Source of the DNA: JBHIBA01 sp046758845
GTDB taxonomy: Bacteria; UBA8248; JACPRG01; G963555815
Reading direction: 5' to 3'
NCBI GenBank assembly: GCA_046758845.1
Contig: JBHIBA010000016.1
Coordinates: 1 to 31,102 of the forward strand
Length of the DNA: 31,102 nucleotides
Part shown: positions 25,027 through 31,102 of the stretch, one piece after another
Layout of the letters: each line of letters starts with the position of its first letter
Numbering within the stretch: position 1 is the first letter of the stretch
Position numbers and translations under genes: made by a program
The notes under the pieces: model-generated
Database searches by the model: none
Told to the model about the DNA's origin: nothing
What the model saw: the letters and a program-made list of their open reading frames with translations, nothing else

Positions 25027-26115
25027 ATGGTCGGAAAGATGCGAATTGGGTTGGTTCTTTTCTTGTCGCTTCTCCTCATTTCTCTTTTCAGCGGGGTGAA
25101 CGCCCAGACGGCCTCAGCACAGACGCGCCTCAAAGTGGGCTTTGTTTTCGACGGCCCTGTCGGGGACGCGGGGTATACCAAGGCCCATGACATCGGCCGC
25201 CGTCACCTGGAGAGGGCCGTCCCGGGGGTGGAGACGGCCTACACAGAGAAAGTGTCGGTGGCGGACGCCGAGCGGGTGATCAGCTCTTATGCCCGGCGAG
25301 GCTTCGGGCTGATCTTCACCACCACCTTCGGTTTCATGGACCCGACCCTTAAAGTGGCGAAGAAGTTCCCAAAGGTTGTTTTCATGAACTCTTCGGGGTT
25401 TAAAGTCGCGAAGAACATGGGGAACTACTGGGCGAGGGAATATCAAGCTCGCTACTTGACGGGCCTGGTGGCGGGTCGGATGACGCGCTCCAACCTCATC
25501 GGCTACGTTGCCGCTCATCCTATTCCGCCCGTGATGCGGGGCATCAATGGTTTCTTCCTTGGGGTCCGAGCAGTGAACCCCAGGGCCAAGGTCCGCGTGA
25601 TCTTCACGCAGACTTGGTATGACCCGGCGAAAGAGCGAGAGGCGGCAGACAGCCTCATTGACGTCGGGGCGGATGTCATCGCCCAGCATCAGGATTCCCC
25701 TGCGCCTGTCCAGGTGGCCCAGAACCGGGGGAAGTATGCCATCGGCTATAACTGGGACATGAGTCCCTTCGGCCCCAAGGCGCACCTCACGGCCGCCATC
25801 TTCAGATGGGGCGTTTTCTATGAGGCCCTCGCCAAGGCGGTCCTTGCCGGCACTTGGAAGAGCGAGGCCCTCTTCTGGGGCATGAAGAGAGGGGCGGTGG
25901 ATATTGCTCCGCTGAATGCTGCCGTACCGAAAGACATCGCGAGGCTTGTGACGGAGAAGAAGAAGGCGATCATCTCTGGTTCCTTTGACGTCTTCCATGG
26001 TCCGCTCAAGGACCGGGATGGAAAGGAGAGGGTGGCGGCAGGAAAGAGGGCAACGGACCCGCAACTCCTCTCCATGGGCTACCTCCTGGAGGGGGTGGAG
26101 GGCACGCTCCCCTAA
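25027..26115 (+). CDS. BMP-family ABC transporter substrate-binding protein (second)
   Basis: A 362-residue homologue of the binding protein at 17874. It has a signal peptide (MVGKMRIGLVLFLSLLLISLF, cleavage near NAQ or SAQ), then LKVGFVFDGPVGDAGYT, KVSVADAERVISSYARRGFGLIFTTTFGF and YLTGLVAGRMT, matching BMP-family positions. It is quite divergent from the first protein. AAGGAGG lies eight bases before the ATG. No second set of ATPase and permeases follows, so it probably delivers a different ligand to the same importer encoded at 19143-22714, or to one elsewhere. It is likely co-transcribed with the cytosine-deaminase-like gene. Confidence 0.94.
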   Translation: MVGKMRIGLVLFLSLLLISLFSGVNAQTASAQTRLKVGFVFDGPVGDAGYTKAHDIGRRHLERAVPGVETAYTEKVSVADAERVISSYARRGFGLIFTTTFGFMDPTLKVAKKFPKVVFMNSSGFKVAKNMGNYWAREYQARYLTGLVAGRMTRSNLIGYVAAHPIPPVMRGINGFFLGVRAVNPRAKVRVIFTQTWYDPAKEREAADSLIDVGADVIAQHQDSPAPVQVAQNRGKYAIGYNWDMSPFGPKAHLTAAIFRWGVFYEALAKAVLAGTWKSEALFWGMKRGAVDIAPLNAAVPKDIARLVTEKKKAIISGSFDVFHGPLKDRDGKERVAAGKRATDPQLLSMGYLLEGVEGTLP

Positions 26116-26567
26116 AACGCACCGGGTACTTATCGAATTGAGGATCTGTGGGTGTAAGGGGATCGGCCCCGAGCACCCCCGCGTGGCTGCGACATTCGAT
26201 TGCCCGGTTTTCGGTTATAAGGGCCCGCGCCGCTGCGAGGAGGCCGAGCTTTTTCCGAAGGGCCCCGACCTTTCTTGAGAAAAGGCTTGGGCCGGATCGC
26301 TCAGGTATCGTCAGGACCGTAGAGAACCTGGCGGGCTTTCGGAGAAGCCGGAAAAGCGGGAGGAGACCGCCGCCTTTTCGGTCCGCGCGAGGCGATGCAA
26401 TAAAAGCTGGCCGGGCAGGAGGGAAGGGCGGGTCGATACTTCCTCCGCCCCCGGTTCCGAAGGTGGTTGGGATTCAAAATAGCTTCACCCGGTCCGAAGA
26501 AGGCGTGATCTGTTCCAGGCTCTGGCGCGCCCTTCCTCAAGCTTGTGAAATCGGCCGTGGGGACGAC
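26116..26567. other. Convergent intergenic region, nothing recognised
   Basis: About 450 bases separate the second BMP binding protein (+) from the Old Yellow Enzyme gene (-). A + frame ending at 26278 (IGPEHPRVAATFDCPVFGYKG) and frames on either strand up to 26540 have no start with a ribosome binding site and no family motif. No T-run terminator was found by eye. Confidence 0.45.
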
Positions 26568-27761
26568 TCACGAAACCGCCGAGCCGATGGGCTCCTCGCC
26601 CACGTCGTCGTCGCTGCGGGCCCGCTTCTTGGCCGTCGGGGCGTAGCCGCCGGGCTTCATCTTCGACGCCGCATCGAGGATGGTTTTCATCGAGTCGGGA
26701 ATTCCGTTGGGATAGGCATCGTCCGGGCACCGGCTGTCATGCATGTACATGCAAGGGCGGCATTCGATGCACCCGATGACCTCCGATTCCCGTCCCGAGA
26801 CAATCTTGGCGGCGTAATGCGGGTCGGCCAGCATTCCCCGCGCCACGGCGACGAAGTCCGCCCCCAGTTCCATGTACTGCTCGACGCGTCCCCTGTCGAA
26901 GGCCGCTCCATTGGCAGTGATGGGCGCTTTCACGGCTTTGCGCAGCCGTCGAAACGCCGGGTTATAAAGGTCCGGTGGAACGGGCACACCCACCCGGGCG
27001 TTGCGGGAGCAATGAAGGATGTCCACCCCGGCCTCGACCAGCGCCGGGGCCAAAGCGAGGGTGTCCTCGATGGTGAAGCCGTCTTCCCAGGGCTCTAGGA
27101 GACCCAGCCGGTAGCTGATGACCATCTCCTCCCCGGCGGCCGCTCGGACGGCCCGAGCCACCTCCAGGGGAAAGCGCATCCGGTTCTCCAGGCTTCCGCC
27201 GTATTCGTCCCGCCGCTGGTTGGAAGCGGGCGAGAAAAACTGCTGGCACAGGTACCACGTCGCCCCGTGGATCTCGACCACCTGAATCCCCGCTTCCCTC
27301 GCACGCCGACCCGCCTCGCCGTAAGCCGCCACGGCCGCCTTCGCCTCCTTTGTGGAAAGCTCCCGGGGAATCTCCTCCTCGGTAGGGTGCGGGATGGGGG
27401 AGGGTCCCACGATGGGCATCCCCGTGATGGAGCTCAGGGCCGTTCGGCCGGCGTGGAAGAGTTGAAGCCCCAGGGGCGCCCCCGCAGCGCGGACGTCCTC
27501 GGCCAGGCGTCTCAGGTGGGGGATGAGGGCGTCGTCGTGGGAGCCGAGTTGGTCGGGAAATCCCTTCCCCTCCTGGTTGATGTGGGTGGCTTCGGTGAAG
27601 CAAAGGGCCGCCCCGCCCCGGGCGCGCTCGGCGTAGTGGGCGTGCGACCAGGGAGAAGGGGTTCCATCCTCGTTGGCCCGAGAGGTGGTCATGGCGGACA
27701 TGAGGATGCGGTTCTTCAGCCGGAGGCCGCGAACCTCAATCGGGTCTGTGTGCTTCGCCAT
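26568..27761 (-). CDS. Old Yellow Enzyme-family NADH:flavin oxidoreductase with Cys cluster
   Basis: A 397-residue FMN-binding TIM-barrel protein. Family motifs: LKNRILMSAMTTSRANEDG at the N-terminus, GLQLFHAGR near residue 100, EIHGATWYLCQQFFSP (163-178), DEYGGSLENRMRF (185-197) and ADFVAVARGMLADP (301-314). After the barrel, Cys331, 334, 337 and 345 (CIECRPCMYMHDSRC) suggest a [4Fe-4S] cluster as in 2,4-dienoyl-CoA reductase or trimethylamine dehydrogenase. The usual C-x2-C-x3-C-x11-C spacing is altered to C-x2-C-x2-C-x7-C, and the C-terminal FAD/NAD domain of those enzymes is absent. The usual second active-site His in HGAHGY is replaced (HGATWY). GTG/ATG choice: ATG 27761 follows AAGGGAGCAGG. 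It probably reduces an activated double bond or acts on an amine. Confidence 0.92.
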   Translation of the reverse strand: MAKHTDPIEVRGLRLKNRILMSAMTTSRANEDGTPSPWSHAHYAERARGGAALCFTEATHINQEGKGFPDQLGSHDDALIPHLRRLAEDVRAAGAPLGLQLFHAGRTALSSITGMPIVGPSPIPHPTEEEIPRELSTKEAKAAVAAYGEAGRRAREAGIQVVEIHGATWYLCQQFFSPASNQRRDEYGGSLENRMRFPLEVARAVRAAAGEEMVISYRLGLLEPWEDGFTIEDTLALAPALVEAGVDILHCSRNARVGVPVPPDLYNPAFRRLRKAVKAPITANGAAFDRGRVEQYMELGADFVAVARGMLADPHYAAKIVSGRESEVIGCIECRPCMYMHDSRCPDDAYPNGIPDSMKTILDAASKMKPGGYAPTAKKRARSDDDVGEEPIGSAVS

Positions 27762-27855
27762 CGATACCTGCTCCCTTCTCGTTGACGCTTGATTGCGTAG
27801 GTCTGGGTGGCATTTTCGGTCGTTTTTGGGTGCATGCCTTCTCTCTTCTGCCCGG

Positions 27856-27986
27856 TGTGGCCGCGATTTGAGCACATTCGCTTCCCTCAGTGCAGGCTGC
27901 GCGGAAATCGCGGCCCATGCTGTCCCGATCTCCGGCACAGCCTGCGCCGGCGGGGTCTGCGACCCCTCGCTCAGATCGGGGCTACA
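27856..27986 (+). repeat. Dispersed palindromic repeat, copy B
   Basis: Starts TGTGGCCGCGATTT and ends GGGGCTACA. GGCCGCGATTT (27859-27869) pairs with AAATCGCGGCC (27905-27915), and TCCCGATCT pairs imperfectly with AGATCGGGG. The first ~73 bases match copy A at 23175; the right part has a different loop and is 16 bases longer in total. Unlike copy A it is not enclosed by the 27-bp terminal repeats, so it is the repeat itself that is mobile or amplified. Confidence 0.8.
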
Positions 27987-28003
27987 AGATTATGCGGCTC
28001 TCT

Positions 28004-28597
28004 TCACCTCCAAGCAGCGCCGAGCCGATCGAGCGGCAGCCGGCAAACGCCGTTCACGTCCACCCGTAGCGCGCCGTTGAACTTGCTGTTGTAGTTCTGC
28101 ATGGCGATGGCCGAGGTCAGGGCGACCGTCTCTGCGTCGGTGAAGTGTTTGCGGACCCCCTCGAAGCAGGCGTCGTCCACCTCTAAGTGGTTGTCCGTCA
28201 TCCGCTCCGCGTACTCGAGAGCGGCCTTTTCCTGTTCGGTGAACAGGGGGCTCTTTCGGAAATCCGCCACGGCCAAAACCTTCTCCACCGACGTTTCCCG
28301 GGCCTCTTCGGACGACTCGGAACCTTTCAGCCACCTGGCCGAGTGTATGTCAATTCAGTGGGGACACCCGTTAATCTGCGAAACCCGAATGTTGATGAGG
28401 GCGCGCAGATCCGGCGGGAAGGAGGGATCGGATTCAGTCGCCTGAATCATCCCTGTGACCGCCTTGAGGATTGGGGGCCGGTGTGCCCGGGCCTTCGTCG
28501 TGTTCAAGACCCTTCCGAGTTGCTGCTCCTGGGCATCATAGAGGGTCCGGACATCTTCTGTGGCTTCGTCATACTCGATTAGGGGCACGCGGGCCAT
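28004..28597 (-). CDS. AhpD/carboxymuconolactone decarboxylase-family protein, probable selenoprotein (in-frame TGA = Sec81)
   Basis: Read through a single in-frame TGA (28357-28355), this frame gives a 197-residue CMD/AhpD-family protein. Before the TGA: MARVPLIEYDEATEDVRTLY and LRALINIRVSQINGCPH; after it, in the same frame: IDIHSARWLKGSESSEEA, KSPLFTEQEKAALEYAERMT, FTDAETVALTSAIAMQN. Homologues have CxxC-x3-H at this site (typically INGCPYCLDMH), so TGA stands exactly where the second redox Cys belongs: Cys78-Pro-His-Sec81 with His85. A stem-loop of SECIS type follows the TGA. Nothing else in the frame is damaged. The ATG at 28597 has AGGGAGG seven bases upstream. Ordinary gene calling would split it into two pieces (28355-28597 and 28004-28288). 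The alternative is a single Cys-to-stop mutation. Role: thiol/selenol-dependent peroxide reduction or related redox chemistry. Confidence 0.85.
28327..28342 (-). promoter_or_regulatory. Candidate bacterial SECIS element
   Basis: On the coding strand, UCGGCC pairs with GGCUGA (six pairs, one of them G-U) around the loop AGGU, whose second base is G. The loop begins 18 bases after the UGA. Loop sequence, G position and distance agree with the known requirements for SelB-dependent bacterial SECIS hairpins such as that of fdhF, where the GGU lies at almost the same distance. Confidence 0.75.
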
Positions 28598-28835
28598 GCG
28601 CCGACCTCCCTGCTTGTCGATGGAAACCTGTTAGAGCATCCCTGGTCGCGTCCGCCGTCAGGATCTGTGTCTGGCGAATGCGACTGAGGCGCACAAAGGA
28701 CGGCGGGGGAAGCGAACGGCCGTCGTTGCCGATTGGGCAAACGGGGCCTCTAAGCCGCTGGCCAGGGAGCCTGAGTCCGCTCGTGACGGAAAGGCGTTCA
28801 GAAAGACTTGTCGGGTCGATTCCGACACATCCCAC

Positions 28836-29417
28836 TCAAGATGCCCGCACCGCTTCTCCCCGAAGGGCCGAAAGGGCTTCCTCTAAAGACAGCACATCGG
28901 TTCCGTAAAAACGCTTCATGTAGCGTATGGCGTACTTATGGTCCTCTTCGGAGGGGCTGGAGACGGCGTCTTCGACGAGAAACGTCCGGTAGCAAAGGTT
29001 CCAGGCGTCCATCACCGTGTGCTGAACACAGGCGTCGGTCCACGTACCTCCGACGTAGAGGGCCGTTACGCCCAACTCGCGCAGGATTTGATCGAGCCGG
29101 GTCCCCTGGAACCCGCTGTACCGCTTCTTTCGGATCTGGAAGTCTCCCGGCCGGGGTTCGAGTTCGTCCAGGACCTCCGCGTCCGGCGTGCCGACGATGC
29201 AATGTGGGCCGAAGAGCTTGAAGTGAAGGTCGATTTCAACCTCCTCCGGCCAGAAGTTGTCTTTGATGAAAATGACGGGAACCCCCGTCTCGCGTGCAGC
29301 CCCCGCCAGGCGTCGGTTGGCCGAGATGAGCCGCTCGGGCTCGCGGGGCGCCGGCACAGGCTCGCCTTTGAAGAACCCTTTCAGCATGTCCACGATGACT
29401 ACTGCCGGTTTTTCCAC
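28836..29417 (-). CDS. Isochorismatase-family cysteine hydrolase
   Basis: A 193-residue alpha/beta hydrolase of the isochorismatase/nicotinamidase superfamily. The catalytic triad is visible as Asp10 (VVIVDMLKGF), Lys97 (QIRKKRYSGFQGTRLD) and Cys130 (GGTWTDACVQHT). Members usually cleave amides such as nicotinamide, N-carbamoylsarcosine or ureidoacrylate, or enol ethers such as isochorismate. The start is GTG at 29417, preceded by GGAGG. In the cluster it is transcribed with the AhpD-like protein and the OYE-family gene, so it may release ammonia or a carbamoyl group from a ring-cleavage product. A pyrimidine- or purine-derived amide would fit the neighbouring deaminases, but this is inference. 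Confidence 0.92.
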   Translation of the reverse strand: MEKPAVVIVDMLKGFFKGEPVPAPREPERLISANRRLAGAARETGVPVIFIKDNFWPEEVEIDLHFKLFGPHCIVGTPDAEVLDELEPRPGDFQIRKKRYSGFQGTRLDQILRELGVTALYVGGTWTDACVQHTVMDAWNLCYRTFLVEDAVSSPSEEDHKYAIRYMKRFYGTDVLSLEEALSALRGEAVRAS

Positions 29418-29551
29418 GATGCACCTCCGTCTCGTGGCGGGTCAGTCGTTCGTCGGTTCGTCCGACCTTCTGCCCGGCCGCTCCCCGGAAATAAGATGCG
29501 CCACCGGTTAAGCGCTTCCCTGCCCGCCTGAAGCCCCAACCAGCTTCAGGG

Positions 29552-30661
29552 TCAGGACGTCGCGGCGGGAGCGCCTTCGGGCAGGAGCCGGCGGTCATCC
29601 GGGCCGAAGAAATACAGCCGGTCGCGCCTGAAGCCGTAACTGATGGTGGAGTCGGTTTTGATCTCTCGGTGGCCCTCCAGGATGGCAATCAGGCTTCTTT
29701 CGTCCCCGTAATCCAAATAGAGAAGGGTATCCTTGCCCAGCGGCTCGACGAGGGCGACCTTGGCCTGAAGATCACCGTCACGGGGGGCAGTTCCCAAGCG
29801 GACCTCGATATGTTCGGGGCGAATGCCGAGGATGGCCTTTCCCTCCCATTTGGGAACCGGCTCGGGAAGGCGGGTGTGAAACTCGCCCGCGCGGAAGGAG
29901 GCGACACCGTCTGCCCGCCGCATTTCCCCTTCGAGGAGGTTCATCGGGGGGGAGCCGAAGAAGTCGGCGACGAACCGGTTGACCGGATCGTGGTAGATCT
30001 CCAGGGGGGTTCCCATCTGTTCGATGTGTCCGTCTCGCATGACGATGATCCGGTCGGCCAGCGTCATGGCCTCTTCCTGGTCATGGGTGACGTAGACGAA
30101 GGTCTTCTTCAGCTCCTTGTGGAGGCGGTCGATCTCGGCCCTCATCTCCTTGCGCAGCTTGGCGTCGAGGTTGCTGAGGGGCTCGTCGAGCAGAAACGCC
30201 TGGGGGTGGGTGATCAGCGTGCGGGCGAGGGCGACGCGCTGCGCCTCGCCGCCCGATAATTGTCCCGGTAGCTTGGGCAGCAGGTGGTGGATGCGGACCA
30301 TGCGCGCTACTTCCTCCACCCGGCGGCGGCGTTCTTTCGGGTCCACCTTTTTCATCTTGGGCCCGAAGCCGATGTTGTCGAAGACCCTCATGTGGGGGAA
30401 CAGGGCCAGGTTCTGAAAAACCAGGCCGATGTCCCGCTGGCCCGGGTCCAGGTCGTTGACGATGCGCTCGCCGATGTAGATCTCCCCCCGCGTCGGGTCC
30501 TCCAGGCCGGCGATCATCCGCAGCGTCGTTGTCTTGCCGCACCCCGAGGGACCTACGAAGACGACGAACTCCCCTTCCTCGATGGTGAGGTTGGTGTTCT
30601 CGACGGCCACCACGCCGCCGCCGAACTCCTTACGAAGGCTGACCAGGCGGATACTTGCCAC
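29552..30661 (-). CDS. ABC transporter ATP-binding protein (MalK/UgpC/PotA type)
   Basis: A 369-residue cytosolic ATPase. Walker A is GPSGCGKTT (residues 37-45), Q-loop Gln83, signature LSGGEAQ (135-141), Walker B LLDEP with Asp159/Glu160, D-loop SNLDAKLR and H-loop His193 (VTHDQEEAM). The C-terminal third has the TOBE-type regulatory fold (ILGIRPEHIEV; VALVEPLGKDTLLYLDYG), placing it with importers of sugars, glycerol phosphate or polyamines. The start is a GTG at 30661, four bases after the stop of the permease gene, so translation is coupled. The substrate cannot be determined without the binding protein, which lies outside the window. Confidence 0.94.
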   Translation of the reverse strand: MASIRLVSLRKEFGGGVVAVENTNLTIEEGEFVVFVGPSGCGKTTTLRMIAGLEDPTRGEIYIGERIVNDLDPGQRDIGLVFQNLALFPHMRVFDNIGFGPKMKKVDPKERRRRVEEVARMVRIHHLLPKLPGQLSGGEAQRVALARTLITHPQAFLLDEPLSNLDAKLRKEMRAEIDRLHKELKKTFVYVTHDQEEAMTLADRIIVMRDGHIEQMGTPLEIYHDPVNRFVADFFGSPPMNLLEGEMRRADGVASFRAGEFHTRLPEPVPKWEGKAILGIRPEHIEVRLGTAPRDGDLQAKVALVEPLGKDTLLYLDYGDERSLIAILEGHREIKTDSTISYGFRRDRLYFFGPDDRRLLPEGAPAATS

Positions 30662-30665
30662 CGGT

Positions 30666-31102
30666 TTATTGTCTCCGAATCATCCCGAAGGAGAAGCCGC
30701 GGACGAGGTGTTTGTGGATCAAAATGCCGATGATGATGAGGGGGAGGGTCACGCCGATGGAGAGGGCGGACTGAAGGCCGTAGAGCCGTCCCTCGTTGGC
30801 TCCCTCGAACTTGCTGAGCTGGACGGGGAGGGTTTGTGCGTCGGCCGCGGTCATGACCAGGCCCAGGAGGTACTCGCTCCACGTCAGGATGAGGATGAAC
30901 AGGCAGGTGGCCACGACGCCGGAGCGGATGAGGGGGACGACGACCGTGACAAACGCCCGCAGCTTGCTCGCCCCCAGGAGCTGGGCGGCCTGTTCCATCT
31001 CCTCGGGAACCTCGTCGATGAAGGACTTGGTCATCCAAACTGCATAAGGGATGGTCGTGATGGTGTAGATGATGATCATCCCGTGCCAGGTGTCCAGAAA
31101 TT
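30666..31102 (-). CDS. ABC transporter permease, MalG-type (C-terminal part, 5' end beyond window)
   Basis: The frame is open to the right window edge; the stop is at 30666. The visible part covers about 145 residues with the cytoplasmic EAA loop (EQAAQLLGASKLRAFVTVVVPLIRSG) that docks on the ATPase, followed by two membrane segments (about ATCLFILILTWSEYLLGLV and LPLIIIGILIHKHL) and the short C-terminal GFSFGMIRRQ. The EAA loop and the final helix are typical of MalG/UgpE-like permeases. It pairs with the ATP-binding protein downstream. Confidence 0.92.
   Translation of the reverse strand, partial: FLDTWHGMIIIYTITTIPYAVWMTKSFIDEVPEEMEQAAQLLGASKLRAFVTVVVPLIRSGVVATCLFILILTWSEYLLGLVMTAADAQTLPVQLSKFEGANEGRLYGLQSALSIGVTLPLIIIGILIHKHLVRGFSFGMIRRQ

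Noticed and set aside
26148..27098. 316-codon + frame overlapping the OYE gene and upstream gap
   Set aside because: Most of it mirrors the OYE gene; the non-overlapping part has no start with a ribosome site and no motif.
23175..27986. CRISPR array or direct-repeat array
   Set aside because: Only two dispersed copies with palindromic structure and no regular spacers or cas genes.
28355..28357. Simple nonsense mutation in the AhpD/CMD gene
   Set aside because: Kept only as the alternative: the stop lies exactly at the redox Cys, the rest is intact, and a SECIS-like hairpin follows, which together favour Sec.
28809..28827. tRNA T-arm-like sequence (stem GTCGG/CCGAC, loop GTCGATT)
   Set aside because: It resembles a T-arm and B box, but no matching 5' acceptor stem, D-arm or anticodon arm is found within 100 bases upstream; at best it is a tRNA 3' remnant.

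Overview
The window comes from a high-GC bacterium with long catabolic and transport operons, a very large cytosolic GAF/PAS sensor kinase and a probable selenocysteine-containing protein. This mix resembles uncultured soil or sediment lineages such as Rokubacteria, NC10, Tectomicrobia or deltaproteobacterial relatives. No rRNA or other phylogenetic marker is present, so that placement is inference. The first ~700 bases are visibly more AT-rich than the rest.

Layout. 1-689 (-): SGNH/GDSL-hydrolase-like gene broken by a frameshift and cut by the window edge. 690-1568: no convincing gene. 1569-2708 (-): nitrilase. 2709-3707: long divergent regulatory region with an operator-like palindrome. 3708-7771 (+): compact cluster of a CrtI-like FAD oxidoreductase, a CoxG-like SRPBCC protein, a YfhL-type ferredoxin and a second CrtI-like FAD oxidoreductase. 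7772-8286: hairpin-rich intergenic stretch, possibly an insertion-sequence scar. 8287-14718 (+): three overlapping genes for a 1609-aa sensor kinase, a single-domain response regulator and a CpaE/TadZ-like ATPase. 14736-15149: C-terminal remnant of a DUF72 gene, followed by an intact DUF72 gene. 16280-17824 (+): amidohydrolase. 17874-18887 (-): BMP-family solute-binding lipoprotein/periplasmic protein. 19143-23081 (+): matching ABC ATPase, two permeases and a small cupin. 23123-23368: small element with terminal inverted repeats carrying a palindromic repeat. 23762-26115 (+): cytosine-deaminase-like amidohydrolase and a second BMP-family binding protein. 26568-29417 (-): Old Yellow Enzyme-family oxidoreductase with a Cys cluster, a second copy of the palindromic repeat, an AhpD/CMD-family protein with an in-frame TGA, and an isochorismatase-family hydrolase. 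29552-31102 (-): MalK/UgpC-type ABC ATPase and the C-terminal part of a MalG-type permease.

How the genes work together. The BMP binding proteins, ABC ATPase and two permeases form one nucleoside/purine-type importer. The two amidohydrolases (chlorohydrolase/deaminase-like and cytosine-deaminase-like) and the cupin would process the imported heterocycle. The nitrilase and the FAD/FAD/ferredoxin/SRPBCC cluster share one divergent control region and may form a separate, undescribed oxidative pathway. The right end looks catabolic (OYE reductase, AhpD-like redox protein, amidase-like hydrolase) and lies beside an importer of the sugar/polyamine/phosphonate class.

The most notable observation is the AhpD/CMD-family gene at 28004-28597. 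It reads through one in-frame TGA exactly at the second position of the redox CxxC motif. A short stem with an AGGU loop follows at bacterial SECIS distance, which makes it a strong selenoprotein candidate that automatic gene calling would split in two.
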